Positions 25,117 to 35,030 of a stretch of 42,324 nucleotides of DNA are shown here, piece after piece. The DNA is taken from positions 1 to 42,324 of the forward strand of contig JAHFSD010000005.1 of the NCBI GenBank assembly GCA_023265925.1. Direction: 5' to 3'. How positions within the stretch are numbered: position 1 is the first letter of the stretch; every line of letters starts with the position of its first letter. Below the pieces are notes generated by a model that was given only the letters and a program-made list of their open reading frames with translations, was not told where the DNA came from and searched no databases. This DNA comes from an archaeon (lineage in GTDB: Archaea > Nanobdellota > Nanobdellia > Woesearchaeales > GW2011-AR9). The translations under genes were made by a program, and so were the position numbers.

Positions 25117-27624
25117 CTAAGAATTTCTCTGCAGAAATTTCATATTCACTTCAATCTTTTCCACTGTCTGCTTCAGCGCCAGTGTAATGTCCTCCCGGAA
25201 ATTTTCCCTGGCTGACAAGAACTGCTGCACATCCTTTTTCACTTCTTCCGTATCAATCCCCGCCAGGTTATTGACCAAAGGCGACAACAGGTGCGTCCCG
25301 CTGCTGTATTTTTTCAGGAACTGCGGCCAGTTGTGCTTAGTCCAGGGCCAGAGTAACGAAGAGCCGTACACGTTCGCGGAAATCGTCAACGGCAGGACTA
25401 ACGAATCCTGTAAGCGCACCGTGGAAGATTGCGATAAATCCAGCGCTTTCTTTAACAACGCCACGTCTTTAAACATCCCTAAGGCGCGCAACAGTTTCCG
25501 GCTCTCTTCCGGCAGTTTCTCCTGCTTGTACCGCTCCAGGAAATACGAATAGGTCTCTTCATCTCCCTGCCAGGCAGCTAAGGCATAAACCGCTCCCCGC
25601 AGGTTGGGATCAACGGCCTGATTTTTCCTGATCTTCTGGAACAACAACGAGAATTGCTGTAATGTCTCTTTATGATTCAGAAAGCCCAGGGAGACTATGG
25701 TCACCGCCCGTAGCATGGTGTCCGTATTTTTTTCATTTTTTTTCCTGTTCCATCCCAACCGCTGCAGCAGGCGCTGATGGTAAAGCAGGCTGACTTTGGC
25801 AATGGCAGCCGCTAACGGCTGAGCTGTTGGTTTCCCAAAGAAGAAACGATGCAAAGAGGTCAAATGCAACGACACGGCCAGGTCCAGCGGATAGCGAGCA
25901 TCGAGACAATAATTTCGCACAAACTCCAGATACTCTTTTACCGGCACTTCACCCGCTGCCACTAGAGCATAAAAGTCATCTTCTACCCCAGCGGCATCTA
26001 ACGCCGAGAGTTTCTTCCCGTGAATGTCTTTCCCGATCTTCTGCAGCAGTTCCGGCGGATATTGCACGCGGTAAAAGCCGTTCTGGTTGAGGTTGAGTTT
26101 AATGGATTCGGCCTGCTCGGGAAGAATAATCCTGTTTTCCTTGAGCAATACTTTTTTCACGTCCTTCCCCGACTGATAGGTCACCGGCACCAGCCACCAC
26201 TGGGAATAGTTCCTGCCCAGCAGCGTAAAGCGTTTCTGCTCCAGAACATAGCCCTGCTTGCTTCTCTGCACTTTCACCAGCGGATAGCCCGGCTGCAGGA
26301 TCCAGTTCTTCATCAGCGCGGTAAGATTTTCCTTCCCATATTCCTGCTGGATGGCAACCCACAAATCTTCTTTTACCGCATTGCCGTAGGCATGCTTCTT
26401 CAGGTAACGCTGCAACCCCTGGCGGAATATTTCTTCCCCCACATACTTTTCCAGCATCTGCAGGATGCTGCCGCCTTTATCATAACTGATGCGGTCAAAG
26501 ATTTCATCCACCTGCGCCGGCGTCTTGACGTCAACATTGATGGGATGAGTTGAGTCCAGCTGATCCGCATTCAGGGCATCAGCGATGGTATCGCTGTAAT
26601 ACTGCAAGGGCAAATCCCAGTCTGGATAGGCCGCATTTACCGTTTTATAACTCATGAAGGTGGCAAAACTTTCATTCAGCCAGAGATCCTCCCACCATCC
26701 CATCGTCACCAGGTTGCCAAACCATTGGTGGGCTAACTCATGGGCAATGGTGATGGCAATCTGCTGCTTGACGGCAACGGAGGTATGGTCATCACCCAAG
26801 AGGGCAATTTCCCTGAAGGTAATGGCGCCCCAGTTTTCCATCGCCCCGGCAGCAAAATCGGGAATGGCAATGATATCAAGTTTGGGCAGGGGATAGGGAA
26901 TCTTAAAATAGTCTTCCAGGAATTTCAGGAAAGTCCTGGTAAAGTGCAGGGGCAGGCGGGCCAAATGAAGTTTGTCAGGCATGGTAAAGATGCGAAGATC
27001 AATGTTGCGGTGCTTCGTCATCAAGGATTTGAAATTGCCCACGCCCATATAGAGTAGGTACGTCGACATGCGGGGCGTGCGCTGGAAAGTGACCTGCTTC
27101 TTGTTGTTCAGTGCTTTTTCTTCCCTCACCGGCATATTGGACAACGGCGTCATGCTTTTATCAACGACCAGCGTTACGTCAAACGTCGCTTTCAGAGCCG
27201 GCTCGTCAAAGCAGGGAAAAGCAGTTCGGGCATTGGCAGCTTCAAATTGGGTAGTGAGCAGATAGGTGTCTTTGCCATTCAGGGTGTATTTGCTGCGGTA
27301 GAAGCCATACATCTTCTCATTATGGTAACCTGAAAATTCAATCTCTAACTGTGCTTTCCCCTGGATGGTCTGTGGGAAGGTGAAAGTCAATTCCTGCCGC
27401 TGGTCGTCCTGATGGATTGATCCCGGGAGCTTGTTACAGAGAACGTTGGTTATCTTCAGTTCCCGGGCATTGATTTTGATGATTCTGGCTGGTTTTTTAA
27501 CCTCGACGTTAATGGTCGCTTTCCCCTTGAATCGAAACGTCCGGAAATCAGGCTCAAACTGGAGCGTATAATGAGTCGGGATGACGTTCATTCCCAGAGT
27601 TTGCCGGGCGGATTGAGGGCTCAT
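25117..27624 (-). CDS. M1 family zinc aminopeptidase
   Basis: GAMENWGAITFRE, HELAHQWFGNLVTMGWWEDLWLNESFATFM. Confidence 0.97.
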   Translation of the reverse strand: MSPQSARQTLGMNVIPTHYTLQFEPDFRTFRFKGKATINVEVKKPARIIKINARELKITNVLCNKLPGSIHQDDQRQELTFTFPQTIQGKAQLEIEFSGYHNEKMYGFYRSKYTLNGKDTYLLTTQFEAANARTAFPCFDEPALKATFDVTLVVDKSMTPLSNMPVREEKALNNKKQVTFQRTPRMSTYLLYMGVGNFKSLMTKHRNIDLRIFTMPDKLHLARLPLHFTRTFLKFLEDYFKIPYPLPKLDIIAIPDFAAGAMENWGAITFREIALLGDDHTSVAVKQQIAITIAHELAHQWFGNLVTMGWWEDLWLNESFATFMSYKTVNAAYPDWDLPLQYYSDTIADALNADQLDSTHPINVDVKTPAQVDEIFDRISYDKGGSILQMLEKYVGEEIFRQGLQRYLKKHAYGNAVKEDLWVAIQQEYGKENLTALMKNWILQPGYPLVKVQRSKQGYVLEQKRFTLLGRNYSQWWLVPVTYQSGKDVKKVLLKENRIILPEQAESIKLNLNQNGFYRVQYPPELLQKIGKDIHGKKLSALDAAGVEDDFYALVAAGEVPVKEYLEFVRNYCLDARYPLDLAVSLHLTSLHRFFFGKPTAQPLAAAIAKVSLLYHQRLLQRLGWNRKKNEKNTDTMLRAVTIVSLGFLNHKETLQQFSLLFQKIRKNQAVDPNLRGAVYALAAWQGDEETYSYFLERYKQEKLPEESRKLLRALGMFKDVALLKKALDLSQSSTVRLQDSLVLPLTISANVYGSSLLWPWTKHNWPQFLKKYSSGTHLLSPLVNNLAGIDTEEVKKDVQQFLSARENFREDITLALKQTVEKIEVNMKFLQRNS

Positions 27625-27696
27625 TTTACGTACAGGGGTATTTTTGGAAAGTTAATAAAGGTTGCGAGGGTGCATTCTCTGCTGAGGCAAGGAAAA

Positions 27697-28185
27697 TTAA
27701 CCAGCTTTCTTCCGCTTCTTCACTCTCTGAACCACAACTCTTTTGTTTGTCTCTTCTTTTGTTCCTTCTTCTGTCTGTACCCTGCCTTTCTTCAACCCCT
27801 CATTTTCCACCTTTTCTTTCGTTCCTTCTTCCTTCCGCCCCTCGCCTTTCTTCACTTCCCCATTCTTCATTTCTTCTTTCTGTCCCTCACCCTTCTTCAT
27901 CTTCCTCATCTCCCCCGCCACTTTTTTAAACACTTCAATTTGTTTCTCGCTCAGGGAGTGATACTGGAGGTAAGCTCGCTTGATATTCCGCAGGAACGAC
28001 GACTGTTCATACAGCTCCCGGGGAAGGTCCAGCAGTTCTTTATAGGCCGGATCGGTGACGGGATCTTCAATCTGTTTCATGTGACAGGAGGTGCAGATGG
28101 GAAACTGCCGGGAAGAATACATTAGCACCATGTTCTTCCGGCACAAGGCGCATCGCTGCTTGTATTTTGGCGGCATAAGTTTCAC
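27697..28185 (-). CDS. Zn-ribbon-like protein with low-complexity repeated tail
   Basis: CALCRKNM...CTSCH; Lys/Glu/Gly tail repeats; 4-nt overlap with dnaJ. Confidence 0.6.
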   Translation of the reverse strand: MKLMPPKYKQRCALCRKNMVLMYSSRQFPICTSCHMKQIEDPVTDPAYKELLDLPRELYEQSSFLRNIKRAYLQYHSLSEKQIEVFKKVAGEMRKMKKGEGQKEEMKNGEVKKGEGRKEEGTKEKVENEGLKKGRVQTEEGTKEETNKRVVVQRVKKRKKAG

Positions 28186-29294
28186 CCAAACATCCTTTTC
28201 AAAAATCCTTTGCTGGCTTTCTCTTCATGCAGCTCTTTAATCTGCTCCATCTGCTTCCTGCTTAATTTCTTAGGAACTTCAATCTTCACTTTCACCAGCT
28301 GATCACCCCGACCGGTATGACGCAGTGAAGGTATCCCTTTCCCCTGCATCCGGAAAATTGTCTCGGAATCCGTCCCGGCAGGAATTTTCAGGATTGCTTT
28401 CCCGTCAATAGTAGGAACTTCAATCTCATCTCCGAGGGCAGCTTGGGTAAAGGAAAGGGGCACGGTCAGATATAAATTCATTCCCTCCCGCTGGAAATAG
28501 GGATGGTTCTTGATCTGCACCTGCAGGTATAAATCTCCGGGCGGGCCGTTCTGCTCACCCACTTCGCCCTCACCGGCAACCCGCAAGCGCAGGCCGCTTT
28601 CCACCCCGGCAGGAATACTCACTTCCAGCTTTTTCTTTTTCCGGAGCAGGCCTTCTCCCTGGCATTCTGCACAGGAATCCTGGGCAACTTCACCCTGGCC
28701 GCGGCAGCTGCCACAGGGTCCCGACTGCTGGAAGATGCCAAAGGCGGTTCTCGTCGTGCGTTGCAGGTAGCCTGAGCCCTGGCAATGGTGGCAGGTTTCA
28801 AATTTCAAGGCGCCTTTACCGTCACAGGCACGGCAATGCTCCAGTTTATTGAACTGAATCGTCTTCTCAGCTCCTTTGGCTGCTTCTTCCAGGGTGATTT
28901 CCGTTTCATACAGTAAGTCGGCTCCCCTTCTCGCCCGCGTTCTTCTTCCCCCGCCGCCAAAGACATGCTCAAAAATGTCATCAAAGTTGCCAAAGGTGCC
29001 GGATCGGAATTGTGACATCACGTCGGAAAAGTCAAACCCTTCAAAGCCGGCGCCCGGCTGGAAGGCAGCTGAACCATACTGGTCGTACTGTGCTCGCTTT
29101 TTATCATCACCGAGAACCGAGACGGCTTCATTGATTTCCTTGAATTTCTCTTCATACTCTTTTTTCTTGTCATCGGGCGCCCGATCGGGATGATATTTCA
29201 TCGCCAGCTTCTTGAAGGCTTTTTTAATATCGTCTTTGGTTGCCTGCCGTTCTACTCCCAGTTTTTTATAATAGTCTTTGTCGGCCATGTTCAT
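28182..29294 (-). CDS. dnaJ: Chaperone DnaJ
   Basis: J domain YYKKLGVERQATKDDIKKAFKKLAMKYHPDRAPDDKKKEYEEKFKEINEAVSVLGDDKKRAQYDQYG; CxxCxGxG zinc repeats. Confidence 0.97.
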   Translation of the reverse strand: MNMADKDYYKKLGVERQATKDDIKKAFKKLAMKYHPDRAPDDKKKEYEEKFKEINEAVSVLGDDKKRAQYDQYGSAAFQPGAGFEGFDFSDVMSQFRSGTFGNFDDIFEHVFGGGGRRTRARRGADLLYETEITLEEAAKGAEKTIQFNKLEHCRACDGKGALKFETCHHCQGSGYLQRTTRTAFGIFQQSGPCGSCRGQGEVAQDSCAECQGEGLLRKKKKLEVSIPAGVESGLRLRVAGEGEVGEQNGPPGDLYLQVQIKNHPYFQREGMNLYLTVPLSFTQAALGDEIEVPTIDGKAILKIPAGTDSETIFRMQGKGIPSLRHTGRGDQLVKVKIEVPKKLSRKQMEQIKELHEEKASKGFLKRMFG

Positions 29295-29914
29295 AACAAT
29301 ACCTGTTTTCCCAATTCTTCCGGCATAAACGAGAGCTGCTTAAAAATCTTCTTCTCATACTGCTGCTGTTCCCGCTTCGTGGCCGGCCAATCAATCTTAT
29401 TCCGGCGAATCCACGTTCCATACCGTTTGTAAATATATTTCATCCGCTCCTTCAGCGGCACGACTTTATTCCCCAGTACCCGCCAGTCCACGTAATGAAT
29501 GAATTTAGTTTCTTCCCGAACCAGGGCGGCTGGATTTCGGGTCAATTCATCCAGTTCCAGAAACAAGTGGGCAAATTCCGGATAGTTCTCCTTCAGGATC
29601 AGGTAGGCAACATAGGTTTCTGATTTCCCGGCATACTGCTGCCGTAGCTGTTGATGCTTTTGCACTTCTTCCGGTGTGGGAATGTAATTATAGGGTGGCC
29701 CATCCAATCGTTCCAGCACCACTGCTTTCATGAAATCGTGAAGAAGGGAAAAAGGCCGGACAATCTGTAAATCTAAAGGATATCCCTGTGTCACCAATTT
29801 TTCTGCCAGGAAGACCGCAACTTTATGGACGGTCTGGCAATGGACTCGGACCGTTCCGGGGACTTGGTACTGGGTGAAGAGGGCCTGGCAGTCGGAAAGG
29901 GTGGGGACAGTCAT
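29291..29914 (-). CDS. Putative HD-domain phosphohydrolase
   Basis: VHCQTVHKVAVFLAEKL ... FSLLHDFMKAVV ... HYVDWRV. Confidence 0.6.
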   Translation of the reverse strand: MTVPTLSDCQALFTQYQVPGTVRVHCQTVHKVAVFLAEKLVTQGYPLDLQIVRPFSLLHDFMKAVVLERLDGPPYNYIPTPEEVQKHQQLRQQYAGKSETYVAYLILKENYPEFAHLFLELDELTRNPAALVREETKFIHYVDWRVLGNKVVPLKERMKYIYKRYGTWIRRNKIDWPATKREQQQYEKKIFKQLSFMPEELGKQVLL

Positions 29915-30876
29915 TGGTGTAATATTCTCTTTATTTTATCTTTAGAAGGAAGTCTGGCACTATATTCAGCTATGAAAATCTCTTTCTTTAAATCGCCTAA
30001 CGCATAGTGAACAGTTTCTTCGTCTTTCGTCTTGCAAATGATCAGTCCCACGGGAGGTCGTTGCCTTGGTCGTAATTTATGTTGTTTGTACCAGTTAAGG
30101 TAAGAGTACATCTGACTAACATGCTGATGCTGGAATGGTTCGGTCTTGATTTCTACTAGGATATAACATAAGAGACCAGCGTGAAAGAGTTCCAAATCGA
30201 CTTTATCGTAATTTCCGGCAATCAGTAGGGGCACTTCTCTTCTTCCGACAAAGAAGTCCGGACCTAGTTCCTGAATAAATCTTTCTAATTTAAGTAGCAG
30301 AGCGTCTTTAAGATCTTTTTCTGTATAGTCCTGTTGTAAATCCAAAAAATTAAAATTGTAGGCATCTTTAAAGACCTGCTCAGGTTCAATTATTGTTAAA
30401 GGTAATTTCTGTGTTATGATTAAACTACCTTTTTTAGCTGTGGTTTGGTACAACTGGTTCTTGATTTTTTGTTCTAACTGTCTGCTGCTCCACCCGTTTC
30501 TGACAATTTCCTGCTCATAAAAAATTCTCTCGGTTTTATTGTGAAGATATAACAAGCTAACAAGATGTGTCCAGCTTAATTGTCTAGGCACTGCCTGGAC
30601 GATTGGATATGTTCGGTAAAACAAGATCATATTATGTAAATTTGCTTTAGAAAAGCCCAGGTCCGTGGCCAAAGAAGTGATTAATTTTTGGCCATAGTCA
30701 GCTTTATCTTTATGCTGCAGTTCTTCTCGGACAATTCTTTCTCCTACTTGCCAGTAGGTTTGGACACGCAGGTTATCGACCGCTTTATAGGCCTGATATT
30801 GAGCTTTGGTGAGGAGGGATTTTAAGTCCTGTAAGAGTTCAGGATAGTTCGTTAAGTCTGATATCGCTTTTTTCAT
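29911..30876 (-). CDS. DUF1016/YhcG PDDEXK nuclease family protein, copy 2
   Basis: TYWQVGERIVREE N-domain; GPDFFVGRREVPLLIAGNYDKVDLELFHAGLLCYILVEIK. Confidence 0.88.
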   Translation of the reverse strand: MKKAISDLTNYPELLQDLKSLLTKAQYQAYKAVDNLRVQTYWQVGERIVREELQHKDKADYGQKLITSLATDLGFSKANLHNMILFYRTYPIVQAVPRQLSWTHLVSLLYLHNKTERIFYEQEIVRNGWSSRQLEQKIKNQLYQTTAKKGSLIITQKLPLTIIEPEQVFKDAYNFNFLDLQQDYTEKDLKDALLLKLERFIQELGPDFFVGRREVPLLIAGNYDKVDLELFHAGLLCYILVEIKTEPFQHQHVSQMYSYLNWYKQHKLRPRQRPPVGLIICKTKDEETVHYALGDLKKEIFIAEYSARLPSKDKIKRILHQ

Positions 30877-31832
30877 TGCAGTAGCCGTTTAATCTCCTCC
30901 TTGGAAGGCAACTTGGTTTGGTACTCAGCAATAAAAATCTCCTTTTTCAGACCGCCTAACGCGTAGTGAACTGTTTCTTCGTCCTTGGTTTTACAGATTA
31001 TTAAGCCAATAGGCGGTCGTTGCCCCCGCTGCATCTTGTGTTGCCTATACCAGTTAAGATACGAATACATCTGGCTAATATGTTTATGCTGGAAAGACTC
31101 TATTTTGATTTCCACCAGAACATAACAGAGCAGGCCAGCGTGGAATAACTCTAAATCAACTTTATCATAATTCCCTCCAATCAGTAGGGGCACTTCTCTT
31201 CTCCCAACAAAAAAATCTGGTCCTAGTTCCTGGAGGAATTGTTCTAGTTTATTAAGTAAAGCGCTTTTTAAGTCGTATTCTCGGTAATTTTTCTTTAAGT
31301 TGAGAAAATCAAAGTGATAAAGATCTTTAAATACTTGTTCTGGCTCTACCACTTGGAGAGGGAACTTTCTTTTAATAACCATGGTCCCCTTCTTTGCTAC
31401 CCTCTGATAGACCTTGTTTTTAATTTGTTGGCGTAAAATCCGTATGCTCCATCCATTTTGAATTATCTGCTGTTCATAAAAATCCCTCTCAGAAGCGTTC
31501 GACATGATCAGGAACTCCTGATAATGAGACCAACTTAATTGTCTCGACAGTGTCAAGACATTCGGATAGGCTTTGTAAAATTGGACTATTTTGTAGAAAA
31601 CTGGTCGGGAAAAACCCAGATCCACCGCCAACCTCTCGACTAAATGCTTCCCATAATCCGCTCTTTCTCTAAATTTCAGCTCCTCCCGGGCAACCCTTTC
31701 CCCCATCTGCCAATAAGTCTGTACTAAAATATTATCGACCGCTTTATAGGCCTGATATTTGCCTTTGGTGAGGAGGGATTTTAGGTCTTCCAGCAGTTCT
31801 TTGTATCCTTCCAGGACTGGTTGTTCTTTCAT
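30873..31832 (-). CDS. DUF1016/YhcG PDDEXK nuclease family protein, copy 1
   Basis: TYWQMGERVAREE; GPDFFVGRREVPLLIGGNYDKVDLELFHAGLLCYVLVEIK; paralogous to the next gene. Confidence 0.88.
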   Translation of the reverse strand: MKEQPVLEGYKELLEDLKSLLTKGKYQAYKAVDNILVQTYWQMGERVAREELKFRERADYGKHLVERLAVDLGFSRPVFYKIVQFYKAYPNVLTLSRQLSWSHYQEFLIMSNASERDFYEQQIIQNGWSIRILRQQIKNKVYQRVAKKGTMVIKRKFPLQVVEPEQVFKDLYHFDFLNLKKNYREYDLKSALLNKLEQFLQELGPDFFVGRREVPLLIGGNYDKVDLELFHAGLLCYVLVEIKIESFQHKHISQMYSYLNWYRQHKMQRGQRPPIGLIICKTKDEETVHYALGGLKKEIFIAEYQTKLPSKEEIKRLLQ

Positions 31833-31939
31833 GAGAGTTTTCGTACGATGCCTTGGCTGGCGTCCACTTCCACCAAATCACCATCCTGGAAGACTTTGGT
31901 GGCGAATTGGGTGCCGACGAAGCTTAGGCTACAAAACCG
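31829..31939 (-). pseudogene. Remnant of a PEP-utilising enzyme mobile (swivelling) domain C-terminus
   Basis: RFCSLSFVGTQFATKVFQDGDLVEVDASQGIVRKLS*; the rest of the enzyme is absent. Confidence 0.6.
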
Positions 31940-32067
31940 TTCAGGAAGCGGGAGGGAGCTGTGAAGAATAACTGCCGCAGAATAAAACTGTCCTTGACAT
32001 CCAGACCGGAAGGTAAATCTGCTCATCGAGGCTGACCATTTTTCTCCAGACTATTTATTCTTTCTCC

Positions 32068-33939
32068 CTACGTCTTCTCCTTAAACTCCGCATCAACCAC
32101 GTTCTCATCATCCAGCCCGGCCGCTTTCTTTCCGGCTTCAGCATCACTGCCCGTTCCGGCTCCGCCTCCGGCCTCCCCGGCTCCCGCTTTGCTTCCGGCC
32201 TGCTGGTACATCTTGCTGCCGATCTCCTGCATCGCTTTGTTCAAAGCTTCAATTTTTTTATTTATTTCCTGCGGATCTTCGCCTTTCCGCGCTTCCTCCA
32301 GATCCTTCAACTTATCTTCAATCTTCTTCCTGGTGTCCGCGTCAACTTTATCGCCAAACTCTTCCAGCACTTTCCTGTTCTGATACAACACCGCGTCAGC
32401 ATTGTTCTCAGCGTCAATCCTGGCTCTTCGTTTCTCGTCTTCCGCTTCATTCTTCTTGGCTTCCTCTTTCATCCGCTCCACTTCGTCCTTGCTCAGGGCG
32501 CCGGAACCGGTAATCACAATCTTCTGCTCCTTGCTCGTCCCCAGATCCTTGGCCATGACGTGCACAATCCCATTGGCGTCAATGTCAAAGGTCACTTCGA
32601 TCTGTGGCACGCCGCGGGGAGCAGGCGGGATGCCCACCAGGTCAAATTGCCCCAGCGTTTTATTGTCGGCAAACATCGGCCGTTCACCCTGCGCAACCCG
32701 AATCGTCACCGCCGGCTGGTTGTCAGCAGCCGTGCTGAAGATCTGCGATTTCTTGGTGGGAATGGTGGTATTCCTCTCAATCATCCTGGTCAGGACGCCG
32801 CCCAGAGTTTCAATCCCTAACGTCAGAGGCGTTACATCCAACAAGAGTATATCCCGAACTTCCCCGCCTAAAACACCAGCCTGAATGGCTGCTCCGACTG
32901 CTACTGCTTCATCTGGGTTGACGGATTTATCTCCTTCCTTCCCGGTCAGGCGCTTGACTAACTCCTGCACGGCGGGAATCCGGGTACTTCCGCCGACAAA
33001 AATGATCTTGTTCATTTTCTCGACGCTTAATCCGGCATCCTTGAGCGCATTCCTGGTCGGCCCTTCCAGCCGTTTCAGGATGGGTGCGATCAGCTCCTCA
33101 AATTTTGCCCGGGTCAATTCTTCCTTAAGGTGTTTGGGCCCGTGCTGGTCAGCAGTAATGAAAGGGATGTTGATTTCCACTTTGGTTTTTGACGACAATT
33201 CAATCTTGGCTTTTTCCGCCGCTTCCTTCAGCCGCTGTATCACGGTAGGATCTTTATGCAGGTCTATTCCCGTTGACTTCCTGAATTTGTCCATAATGAA
33301 TTCCATGATCAGTTCATCAATGTCATCCCCGCCTAAGAAATTGTCACCATTGGTAGCTTTCACTTCAAATACCCCACCACCCAGCTCGAGGATGGAAACG
33401 TCAAAGGTACCGCCGCCAAAATCAAAGACTAAAATGGTATGTTCTTTATCCTGTTTGTCTAAGCCATAGGCTAAACTGGCCGCAGTCGGCTCGTTAATTA
33501 TCCGCAGCACGTTCAATCCGGCAATCTCGCCGGCATTTTTAGTTGCCTGCCGCTGCGCATCGTTAAAGTAGGCCGGAACAGTAATCACCGCATTCTTGAC
33601 CGGCTGTCCCAGGTACGCTTCCGCATCGCGCTTTAATTTCTGCAGGATCATTGCTGAAATTTGTTCCGGGGTATAGTCCTTGCGGTCAATCTCGATTTTT
33701 TCATTACTGCCCATCTTCCTCTTGATCGAACGAATGGTATGGGCAGGATCGACAATCGCCTGGTTTCGGGCGACTTGCCCGACAATGACTTCATTATCTT
33801 TGATATGCACGACACTAGGAGTTATCCTCCCTCCCTCGGCATTGGGTATGATGGTTGATGTACCCCCTTCCATGACGGCCACTGCCGAAAAGGTTGTTCC
33901 TAAATCTATGCCAATCGTTGCCCCTTGATTTTTTGCCAT
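32068..33939 (-). CDS. dnaK: Chaperone DnaK (Hsp70)
   Basis: [61 protein letters not shown]. Confidence 0.98.
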   Translation of the reverse strand: MAKNQGATIGIDLGTTFSAVAVMEGGTSTIIPNAEGGRITPSVVHIKDNEVIVGQVARNQAIVDPAHTIRSIKRKMGSNEKIEIDRKDYTPEQISAMILQKLKRDAEAYLGQPVKNAVITVPAYFNDAQRQATKNAGEIAGLNVLRIINEPTAASLAYGLDKQDKEHTILVFDFGGGTFDVSILELGGGVFEVKATNGDNFLGGDDIDELIMEFIMDKFRKSTGIDLHKDPTVIQRLKEAAEKAKIELSSKTKVEINIPFITADQHGPKHLKEELTRAKFEELIAPILKRLEGPTRNALKDAGLSVEKMNKIIFVGGSTRIPAVQELVKRLTGKEGDKSVNPDEAVAVGAAIQAGVLGGEVRDILLLDVTPLTLGIETLGGVLTRMIERNTTIPTKKSQIFSTAADNQPAVTIRVAQGERPMFADNKTLGQFDLVGIPPAPRGVPQIEVTFDIDANGIVHVMAKDLGTSKEQKIVITGSGALSKDEVERMKEEAKKNEAEDEKRRARIDAENNADAVLYQNRKVLEEFGDKVDADTRKKIEDKLKDLEEARKGEDPQEINKKIEALNKAMQEIGSKMYQQAGSKAGAGEAGGGAGTGSDAEAGKKAAGLDDENVVDAEFKEKT

Positions 33940-33957
33940 GTTTTGTTCACCTGTTGT

Positions 33958-34494
33958 TTATTTTTGTTCGTTTTTCATCGGTGTTTGTTCCTGTTTTTTC
34001 CTGCCGGAACTTACTTTGACTCGGGCATGCCGCAACACTCTGCCTCCTAACAGATAGCCTTTCTGAAATTCTTCAATGATTCTATTCTCCGGCAATTCCG
34101 ACTCCACTTTCAGTAGGGCTTCATGAAGATAGGGATCATACACTTGCTGTTCCGTGACGATGGGCTCTACGCCTTGCCCTTCCAGCAGCGTGATGAATTG
34201 GGAATAAATCAATTCCATGCCTTTGACGAACTCTTCCGGACGCTGCGTATTCTTCAGCGCCAATTCAAAATTATCCACGACCGGAAGCAGCTGGAGCAGC
34301 ACTCCTTTGGCGGCGAGCTGCTGCATTTCTTCGCTCCGTTTCTCAGTTTGCTTGCGGTAATTCTCAAAGTTTGCTTGTGTCCGCTTCAGCAAGTCGGTCA
34401 TTTCCTGCAGCGGATCAGGCTGCGGAGCTTGCTCAGCCAGCGCTTCATTAGCTTCATCAGTTTCTGCACTTCCCGGTTGAAGTTGTCCTGCCAT
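33958..34494 (-). CDS. grpE: Nucleotide exchange factor GrpE
   Basis: LLKRTQANFENYRKQTEKR, LLPVVDNFELAL, PYLHEALLKVES, KGYLLGGRVLRHARVKVS. Confidence 0.93.
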   Translation of the reverse strand: MAGQLQPGSAETDEANEALAEQAPQPDPLQEMTDLLKRTQANFENYRKQTEKRSEEMQQLAAKGVLLQLLPVVDNFELALKNTQRPEEFVKGMELIYSQFITLLEGQGVEPIVTEQQVYDPYLHEALLKVESELPENRIIEEFQKGYLLGGRVLRHARVKVSSGRKKQEQTPMKNEQK

Positions 34495-34628
34495 TGCTTG
34501 TGTATATTGTTTGTGTATCTTATTTGTTTACTTTAAGCCAACTTTGACTACTTGAAATAGAACTAGTATATAAACTTTACGGAAGAAAAAGGGAAAAGTT
34601 TAAAAGGTGCAAAGTATTCAGGCCACTG

Positions 34629-35027
34629 ATGAGCCAAAGAATAACCATCATCAACATCCGCAAGGGAGACACTCGGAACATCAACGATGAATTACAGTGG
34701 TTGGGCAATTCCCTGGGCTTGTTTAACCTGCGGGATCGGGACAGCAGCTGTTTCCGGGTGTTTATCACCCTGGTAAAAACTGCCCGGCAGAATAAGCCTC
34801 TTAGCTCTGATGAGATTGCCGAGCGCTTAAACCTGAGCAGGAGCACGGTCATCCATCATCTGGAAAGGCTCCTGGAGTCCGGCATCGTGATGAAGGAACG
34901 TCGAGGGGGTTACATCCTGCGGGAACGGACCATGGAAAGCCTGATTAAAGATGTCCATCAGGACATGGAAGCGCTGTTTTCCCGCGTGCAGGAAGTAGCC
35001 AAAGAGATTGATGAGCTGATGGGGTGA
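34629..35027 (+). CDS. Winged-HTH transcriptional regulator, divergent from grpE-dnaK
   Basis: NKPLSSDEIAERLNLSRSTVIHHLERLLESGIVMKERRGGYILRE. Confidence 0.75.
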   Translation: MSQRITIINIRKGDTRNINDELQWLGNSLGLFNLRDRDSSCFRVFITLVKTARQNKPLSSDEIAERLNLSRSTVIHHLERLLESGIVMKERRGGYILRERTMESLIKDVHQDMEALFSRVQEVAKEIDELMG

Positions 35028-35030
35028 GAA

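Noticed and set aside
32189-33928. Long plus-strand ORFs opposite dnaK (e.g. 160 aa and 194 aa)
   Set aside because: Antisense shadows of a well-supported gene; composition mirrors the codon usage of dnaK
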